This document shows positions 1-4,162 of a stretch of DNA of 9,497 nt, piece after piece; position 1 is the first letter of the stretch, and each line of letters starts with the position of its first letter. The DNA is from JAFARE01 sp035566535 (GTDB lineage: Bacteria; Chloroflexota; Dormibacteria; Aeolococcales; Aeolococcaceae). A program made the position numbers and the translations under genes. The stretch is taken from assembly GCA_035566535.1 (NCBI GenBank), contig DATMRA010000190.1:1-9497 (forward strand), read 5' to 3'. The notes under the pieces were generated by a model. It did no database searches. It worked only from the letters and a program-made list of their open reading frames with translations, and had not been told where the DNA came from.

Positions 1-533
1 ACGTTGATGGGGCTCGGCACATTGGGGAGGCGGGGCGACAATGTCGTGATGCCGGTGTCCACGAGCGTGCCCGCGGTCACCAGCACGAAGAGCCCGATGA
101 CGAAACGGATGATCCATCGCCAGCGTGGGCTGGGCAGCCTGCCGTTGGGGAAGAAGACGACAAGGACGCAGAGCAAGCCGGCGCCCGCGCCGCCGAGCCA
201 GTTGGATACCCACGCCGGCCACGCAACCCATCCGGCCGGCGAGGCGCCGGTCAGCAAACCGCGCGTGGCCGTGAAGTTTGCGAGCAGGAAGATCGAGTTG
301 CCCACGGCGATGGCCAGCAGCAACCAGCCGATGGGGTTGCGTGGGCGGCGGGATGCGATGAGGACTCCGAGCACGCCGGTGATCACCGCGTCGAGGAACC
401 AGGGAAGCTGCGCGGTGAACGGCGAGTCGATGGCGGGCCAGTCGAGGGCAAGCAGCACCAGACTGGCAACCACCAGCACCAAACAGAACGCGCCGATACC
501 CCACGCGAGCCCGCGCGCGCTCCGCAGCGTCAT
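1..533 (-). CDS. Multi-pass membrane protein N-terminus, probable sensor histidine kinase (3' partial)
   Basis: This reading frame starts at an ATG at 533 and is still open at the left edge after 177 codons, so the C-terminal part is missing. Hydrophobic segments lie at about residues 11-30, 45-61, 69-88, 102-128 and 140-158. Two conserved-looking loops are visible: RRPRNPIGW (62-70) after the second segment and FPNGRLPSPRWR (128-139) after the fourth. From memory, this pattern of several helices with RRPxNPIGWL and FPxGRLPSxRWR loops is the N-terminal membrane module of many actinobacterial and chloroflexotal sensor kinases that pair with NarL-type regulators. No kinase domain lies inside the window, so the kinase call is inference. 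A GGGGGGA stretch sits 8 nt before the ATG. The start is 29 nt downstream of the CNB gene stop on the same strand, so the two are probably co-transcribed. Confidence 0.72.
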   Translation of the reverse strand, partial: MTLRSARGLAWGIGAFCLVLVVASLVLLALDWPAIDSPFTAQLPWFLDAVITGVLGVLIASRRPRNPIGWLLLAIAVGNSIFLLANFTATRGLLTGASPAGWVAWPAWVSNWLGGAGAGLLCVLVVFFPNGRLPSPRWRWIIRFVIGLFVLVTAGTLVDTGITTLSPRLPNVPSPIN

Positions 534-562
534 CGAATGCGTCCCCCCGCGACGTGCATCCC

Positions 563-1561
563 TCAGCGCTCCTCCCGGCGATGCCCGGACGCGAGCGTGT
601 GCAGAAACGCAGGGTCGATCTGGTCTCCACTGACGGTCGCGACGCGACTCTTGGTCACGGCGCGCAGCGTCGCTGTTCGAGTCCCACCCTCGACGAGTGC
701 GCGCTCTCCAACCACAGCACCGGGCCCAACGTGGGCGATGGACTTTCCGTCGATCTCGACTGAAAGCACTCCATCCAGCAGCAGGAACAGCTCTGTCCCC
801 ACATCGCCTTCCTCCACCAGCGTCGTCTCGGGCTTCAGCTCGCGGATCCGCGGTTTCTGCCCGCCGCGCATGATGTGTCCGGACAGCTCTCTCTCCAACG
901 CGGTCTCAACCTCGGTGATCAGCGCGGGCGAGTCTTCGCCGCCCCACGGAGTGTGCGCACCGAAGGCGCTCTTGTACCAGTCGGAGAAGTCAATGAGCCC
1001 GCTCTTGGCCACCATCCGCCCGCTCGCGTCGTAGATCCAATGACGTGGAAATGGGCTCGCGCCGACGACCTCGTGCTCGACGGTCCCATCGGCGTGGATA
1101 GTCAGCGCCAACGTCGTCCAGACGATTGGAGCCGCAATCTGCACGAATGGTGGGTGCTTCACTCGGCGCGGCGCCGGCACCCCGGTGCGTCCGCCACAGG
1201 TCTGCACGAAACGAACTGACCCATCGCCGGCCTCGGGGGCTGCCTGCTGGTCGGGAAGCATGACGGCTGCGAACGTGATCTCTTTGGGGCCGAGGCGCAC
1301 CGTTGTCGAGCCGATGCTGCCTCCCCCGGAGTAGCCGCTGGCCACGATGCGATCGCCGTCGATCTCGATCCACGCGGAGAGCCGGTTGGCGAAGCGATAG
1401 CGATCGGCTTCGCGCAGGGCGTCGAGGTCCTCGATGACGTCGGGCAGGGGCGCGTCGTAGTGCGTGACGCCGCTGTCGAAGACCATGCGCGGTAGACCTG
1501 CGACGGCTTCCGAAGGAATCCAGGATATGGAGGTAACCGAGCTCTCGATTCGTTCTGTCAT
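563..1561 (-). CDS. Cyclic nucleotide-binding (CNB) domain protein with uncharacterised N-terminal domain
   Basis: The protein has 332 residues from the chosen start (MTERIE). Residues about 236-319 form a CNB/CAP-ED domain, with a turn around EEGDVGTELF and a phosphate-binding cassette GERALVEGGTRTA. Glu286 and Arg295 are the cassette residues that in this fold bind the ribose 2'-hydroxyl and the cyclic phosphate, so binding of cAMP or cGMP is plausible. No helix-turn-helix follows, so it is not a CRP-type transcription factor. Residues about 1-225 are a separate domain, rich in Trp, Gly and beta-type segments (for example TVEHEVVGASPFPRHW), for which I know no function. The frame stays open upstream to 1699, but that ATG would overlap the divergent gene's start codon. 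The start at 1561 is preferred because a TATGGT -10 element lies 7 nt before it. The divergent neighbour is a nucleotidyl cyclase, so this is its likely effector. Confidence 0.85.
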   Translation of the reverse strand: MTERIESSVTSISWIPSEAVAGLPRMVFDSGVTHYDAPLPDVIEDLDALREADRYRFANRLSAWIEIDGDRIVASGYSGGGSIGSTTVRLGPKEITFAAVMLPDQQAAPEAGDGSVRFVQTCGGRTGVPAPRRVKHPPFVQIAAPIVWTTLALTIHADGTVEHEVVGASPFPRHWIYDASGRMVAKSGLIDFSDWYKSAFGAHTPWGGEDSPALITEVETALERELSGHIMRGGQKPRIRELKPETTLVEEGDVGTELFLLLDGVLSVEIDGKSIAHVGPGAVVGERALVEGGTRTATLRAVTKSRVATVSGDQIDPAFLHTLASGHRREER

Positions 1562-1597
1562 GTGCTGCACCATATCGCCGGCTCGCGCGGTCGTCGA
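1562..1597 (-). promoter_or_regulatory. Candidate promoter of the CNB gene (leaderless)
   Basis: On the minus strand TCGACG (1597-1592), a 17-nt spacer and TATGGT (1574-1569) are followed after 7 nt by the ATG at 1561. Four of six bases match TTGACA and the -10 fits TANNNT. Transcription would start at or within a few bases of the ATG. No Shine-Dalgarno sequence is visible for this start. Confidence 0.45.
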
Positions 1598-1607
1598 TCG
1601 TGCGGCC

Positions 1608-1627
1608 GCCACCCTCGGGAGGGTGGC
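1608..1627. promoter_or_regulatory. 20-bp near-perfect palindrome, candidate operator between CNB and cyclase genes
   Basis: The arms GCCACCCTC and GAGGGTGGC are exact reverse complements, separated by only GG. The centre is about 55 bp upstream of the inferred start of the CNB transcript and about 80 bp upstream of the cyclase gene start. A 2-nt loop and the absence of a T-tract argue against a terminator. A binding site for a dimeric regulator, in an activator-like position for the CNB promoter, is the better reading. Its ligand is unknown. Confidence 0.5.
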
Positions 1628-1658
1628 AGCACCCCCTGTGTGTGGCGTGGCAGCCGCC

Positions 1659-1689
1659 TTGCTCCCGTAAGTTCCCGCCGACTCACAAT
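1659..1689 (+). promoter_or_regulatory. Candidate promoter of the receiver-cyclase gene (leaderless, weak)
   Basis: TTGCTC (1659-1664) and CACAAT (1684-1689) are separated by 19 nt, and the hexamer ends 8 nt before the ATG at 1698. The -10 has C in place of the first T and the spacer is long, so the promoter is weak or needs activation. No purine-rich ribosome binding site precedes the ATG, which fits a leaderless message. Confidence 0.35.
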
Positions 1690-1697
1690 CTGGGCTC

Positions 1698-3020
1698 ATG
1701 ACCCGTCAATCCATTTCGGTCTTCCTCGCCGACGACAATGTCATCGTCCGCGAAGGTGTGCGCGCCCTGCTCGGAATGGCCGACGACATCGAGGTCGTGG
1801 GCGTCGCAGCCGACTATGACGAGCTCATCAGCGGCGCCAATGCGGCTGCGCCGCAGGTCGTGGTGACCGACATTCGCATGCCACCGACCTTCACCGACGA
1901 AGGCATCAGGGGCGCAAAGGAAGTGCGCAAGCGCTTGCCGGGCACGGGCGTCGTGATTCTGTCGCAGTACGACGAGCCGGAATACGCCATCGCCCTGTTG
2001 AGTGAGGATGCCGCCGGGTACGCGTACCTGCTCAAGGACCGCGTGGCCGACGGGGATCAGCTGGTGCGTGCCATCCAGACAGTCTCGACGGGCGGCTCCA
2101 TGCTCGATCCGCGCATCGTCGAGACGATGATGCGGCCGGTGACACTCGGAGGCGGCCTCAGTCCTCGCGAGCAGAACCTGCTTCGTCTCGTGGCAGAGGG
2201 GAGGCCCGTGAAGGCGATCGCGGTGAGCACGAAGGCGACGCAGACCTCCGTGGACAGCGACATCGGCGAGCTCTTCATGAAACTGGCCCGGCAGGCGACC
2301 ACGGGTACCGCGGCCGCGCTGGAGAGTCTGAAGATGCTCTACACGGCGATCGTCAAGCGCGAGGAGCAGGGTGACACGCTGAGCCGTCTTCTCCCCGGAG
2401 GCATCGCCGAGAAGGTGTTGCGCGAAGGACGCGCCACAGGCAGGACCGAGGAACTGGACGTGACCGTGGTGATGTCAGACATTCGCGGTTACACGACGAT
2501 CGCCGAGGATGCTGATCCGGTTGTGCTGGCCGGCCAGCTCAATGCCCACAGGGCAGCGATGAACCGCGCGATCCTCGACGCGAGCGGTACCGTCATGCAA
2601 TTCGTGGGCGACGCTGTCATGGCAGTGTTCGGGGCGCCGATTCCCCAAGATGATCACGCTGATCGCGCGCTGCGCGGAGCCGCGGCAATGCACGCCGCGC
2701 AGCACCGGCTCAATGTGACGTGGCTGGAGGAGGGCCTGCCGGAGTTCCGCCTGGGAATCGGCATCTCGACGGGCCGGGTCGCGGCTGCGCTGCTCGGCTC
2801 AGACGAACGGCTCGAGTACACCGTTGTCGGTGATTCCGTAAATCTCGCGCAGCGCATCCAGCAGCTTGCTGAAGGCGGGGAGATCGCGCTCAGCGAAGCT
2901 ACGTACAACGCGCTCGGAACGCCGCCGGACGCGGAGCAGCTCGACCCTCAGCAGGTGAAGGGTCGGCACGCCGCGGTCGTCGCCTACCTCGTCAGGAATG
3001 GGTCGCGGCCAGGTACGTGA
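1698..3020 (+). CDS. Response regulator with class III adenylate/guanylate cyclase output (REC - degenerate LuxR HTH - CHD)
   Basis: The protein has 440 residues. Residues about 5-125 form a NarL-type receiver: acidic pair Asp12/Asp13, phospho-acceptor Asp58 in VVVTDIRMP, Ser89 and Lys113. Residues 154-197 align without gaps to a LuxR/FixJ helix-turn-helix (LSPREQNLL...) but have lost basic recognition-helix residues. A linker around 228-250 (LSRLLPGGIAEKVLREG) leads into a class III cyclase homology domain, about 254-433. Metal-binding Asp261 (SDIRGYT) and Asp305 (VGDAVMAVFG) are present, as are the transition-state residues Asn382 and Arg386 (VNLAQR). Of the two substrate-specifying positions, the usual Lys is Gln301 and the other is Thr375. 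The expected reaction is ATP to cAMP plus pyrophosphate, probably as a dimer gated by receiver phosphorylation; GTP use cannot be excluded. The protein appears soluble. A CNB protein is encoded divergently, and the 3' end overlaps the convergent regulator by 29 bp. Confidence 0.93.
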   Translation: MTRQSISVFLADDNVIVREGVRALLGMADDIEVVGVAADYDELISGANAAAPQVVVTDIRMPPTFTDEGIRGAKEVRKRLPGTGVVILSQYDEPEYAIALLSEDAAGYAYLLKDRVADGDQLVRAIQTVSTGGSMLDPRIVETMMRPVTLGGGLSPREQNLLRLVAEGRPVKAIAVSTKATQTSVDSDIGELFMKLARQATTGTAAALESLKMLYTAIVKREEQGDTLSRLLPGGIAEKVLREGRATGRTEELDVTVVMSDIRGYTTIAEDADPVVLAGQLNAHRAAMNRAILDASGTVMQFVGDAVMAVFGAPIPQDDHADRALRGAAAMHAAQHRLNVTWLEEGLPEFRLGIGISTGRVAAALLGSDERLEYTVVGDSVNLAQRIQQLAEGGEIALSEATYNALGTPPDAEQLDPQQVKGRHAAVVAYLVRNGSRPGT

Positions 3021-3660
3021 GCGTCGCTTTGACGCGGCGGTGGATGTCGTGCTCCTCGGAAAGACCGAGTTTGGAGAAGATGGCGTTGATGTGCTTCTCC
3101 ACCGCGCGTTCGGTGAGTGACAGCGACGTGGCGATCGCTGCGTTGTTCTTTCCCTCGGCGATCTGCTGCAGCACCTCACGCTCGCGTGGCGTCAGCTCTT
3201 CGATTGGCGACGCGTGCACCCGAGCGCGTGCCGCGACGAGAACCTCGACGACGGCAGGGTCGATTACCGACCCACCGGCCGCGACCTCGCGGATGGCCGT
3301 CACCAGCTGGCCGACGTCGCCGATGCGATCCTTCAGCAGGTACGCGCGCCCCGCCGCACCCTTCTCGAGCAGCGCCAGCGCGTAGTCCGGCTCGGCGTAC
3401 TGACTGAGCACGACGACGCCCATCTGAGGATGCGTCTCGCGCAACTGTTCCGCGACTCGCAAGCCTTCGTCGCGAAACCCCGGCGGCATGCGGATGTCGG
3501 TGAGCACGACATCGGGAAGGTGCTCCTCGACAGCGAGCTCGAGGCTGGGCAGATCAGCGCAGGCCGCAACGAGCTCGATCCCCTCCTGCGCTTCGATGAG
3601 CTGGCGCACGCCCTCGCGCACGAGATAGTTGTCTTCCGCGAGGACCACTCGAAGCGCCAT
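2992..3660 (-). CDS. NarL/FixJ-family response regulator
   Basis: The protein has 222 residues from MALRVVLAED. The receiver (about 3-125) has Glu9/Asp10, phospho-acceptor Asp55 in VVLTDIRMP, Ser86 and Lys110. A LuxR-type helix-turn-helix lies at about 155-200 (LTPREREVLQQIAEG), with a standard recognition helix, TERAVEKHINAIFSKL. It should act as a phosphorylation-controlled, DNA-binding transcription factor. Its receiver aligns without gaps to that of the neighbouring receiver-cyclase, with roughly 73 identities in about 137 positions by hand count, so the two arose by duplication and may share a sensor kinase. The frame is open to 3732, but the start at 3660 places beta-strand 1 at the N-terminus as is usual, and a TATCCT -10 element lies 8 nt upstream. 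No partner kinase is adjacent; the truncated membrane protein at the left edge is the nearest candidate. Confidence 0.92.
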   Translation of the reverse strand: MALRVVLAEDNYLVREGVRQLIEAQEGIELVAACADLPSLELAVEEHLPDVVLTDIRMPPGFRDEGLRVAEQLRETHPQMGVVVLSQYAEPDYALALLEKGAAGRAYLLKDRIGDVGQLVTAIREVAAGGSVIDPAVVEVLVAARARVHASPIEELTPREREVLQQIAEGKNNAAIATSLSLTERAVEKHINAIFSKLGLSEEHDIHRRVKATLTYLAATHS

Positions 3661-3668
3661 CGCCCAAC

Positions 3669-3696
3669 AGGATACGGGCGCGCCCGGGGAAGTCTC
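3669..3696 (-). promoter_or_regulatory. Candidate promoter of the NarL-type regulator, with a 12-bp palindrome in the spacer
   Basis: On the minus strand TATCCT (3674-3669) ends 8 nt before the ATG at 3660, with a poor -35 (GAGACT, 3696-3691) 16 nt further upstream. The spacer holds CGGGCGCGCCCG (3675-3686), a perfect 12-bp palindrome directly abutting the -10. A repressor bound there would block the promoter. In DNA this GC-rich a chance palindrome is possible. Confidence 0.3.
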
Positions 3697-3703
3697 GCGC
3701 TGG

Positions 3704-3722
3704 CATCCACTGCGAGTGGTGC
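3704..3722. repeat. Short inverted repeat midway between divergent regulator genes
   Basis: CCACT and AGTGG flank a GCG centre (3707-3719). The symmetry extends to GCA and TGC if one unpaired T at 3706 is allowed. It lies almost at the midpoint of the 109-bp gap between the two divergent response-regulator genes, where a shared operator would be expected. The arms are short. Confidence 0.25.
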
Positions 3723-3730
3723 AGGCACCC

Positions 3731-3760
3731 ATGACGAGGAGGCACAGCGCGTCCTATGGT
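3731..3760 (+). promoter_or_regulatory. Candidate promoter of the stand-alone receiver gene
   Basis: ATGACG (3731-3736) and TATGGT (3755-3760) are 18 nt apart, and the -10 ends 9 nt before the ATG at 3770. GAGGTG precedes the ATG by only 2 nt, which is too close for a normal Shine-Dalgarno interaction. A leaderless or near-leaderless message is therefore favoured. Confidence 0.4.
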
Positions 3761-3769
3761 TGAGGTGCC

Positions 3770-4162
3770 ATGAGTGTCTCGGTGTTGATCGTCGACGATC
3801 AGGCGCCGTTTCGGCTGGCCGCGCGCGCCGTCGTGGAGGCCACGGACGGCTTCGATGTGGTGGGGGAGGTGGAGACCGGCGAGGCCGCCCTCGACGCCGC
3901 CCGCGAGCTGCGCCCGGACCTGGTCCTCATGGATGTGAACCTTCCCGGCATGAGCGGGCTCGAAGCCACCCGGGTGATCCTCGCAGACGGCGGCGCGTCC
4001 CGGCCGATGGTGATCGTCTTCTCCACCTACGAGCCCGCTGAATACGCGCCCCGCGCGGCGGAGGCGGGGGCTGCCGGCTACATCACGAAATCGGAACTGA
4101 GCCCCGAGCGACTCGAGGAGGTGTGGGCTGCGGCACAGAACGGCCGCCCAACCACGGCCTAG
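3770..4162 (+). CDS. Stand-alone receiver-domain protein (single-domain response regulator)
   Basis: The protein has 130 residues and consists of a receiver domain only. Asp9/Asp10 (VDD), phospho-acceptor Asp55 (LVLMDVNLPG), Ser85/Thr86 and Lys107 (YITKSEL) are all in place, so it should be phosphorylatable. It ends 23 residues after Lys107, just past the last receiver helix, so no DNA-binding or enzymatic output domain is present and there is no sign of a frameshift into one. Such proteins act as phosphate relays or sinks, or by protein-protein contact. The neighbouring genes suggest crosstalk with the two regulators to its left, but its receiver is more divergent from theirs than they are from each other. 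Its TAG stop overlaps the stop of the convergent CHAP gene. Confidence 0.9.
   Translation: MSVSVLIVDDQAPFRLAARAVVEATDGFDVVGEVETGEAALDAARELRPDLVLMDVNLPGMSGLEATRVILADGGASRPMVIVFSTYEPAEYAPRAAEAGAAGYITKSELSPERLEEVWAAAQNGRPTTA

Noticed and set aside
1608..1627. The palindrome as an intrinsic terminator
   Set aside because: It lies between two divergent starts, has a 2-nt loop and no T-tract on either strand.
1672..1690. A CRP-type cyclic AMP receptor site near the cyclase start
   Set aside because: Only a TCACA half is present. The expected TGTGA partner is missing at the right distance, and no CRP gene is in the window.
1562..1699. A longer N-terminus for the CNB protein (378 residues)
   Set aside because: The added residues are Ala/Thr/Gly-rich without domain character, would overlap the divergent start codon, and would cover the palindrome and both candidate promoters.
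3661..3732. A longer N-terminus for the NarL-type regulator (246 residues)
   Set aside because: The extra 24 residues precede the receiver's first strand and would run through the palindrome and the -10 element.
3214..4041. A 275-codon plus-strand open frame
   Set aside because: It is antisense to the NarL-type regulator and then out of frame in the receiver gene. The composition is that of a shadow frame.
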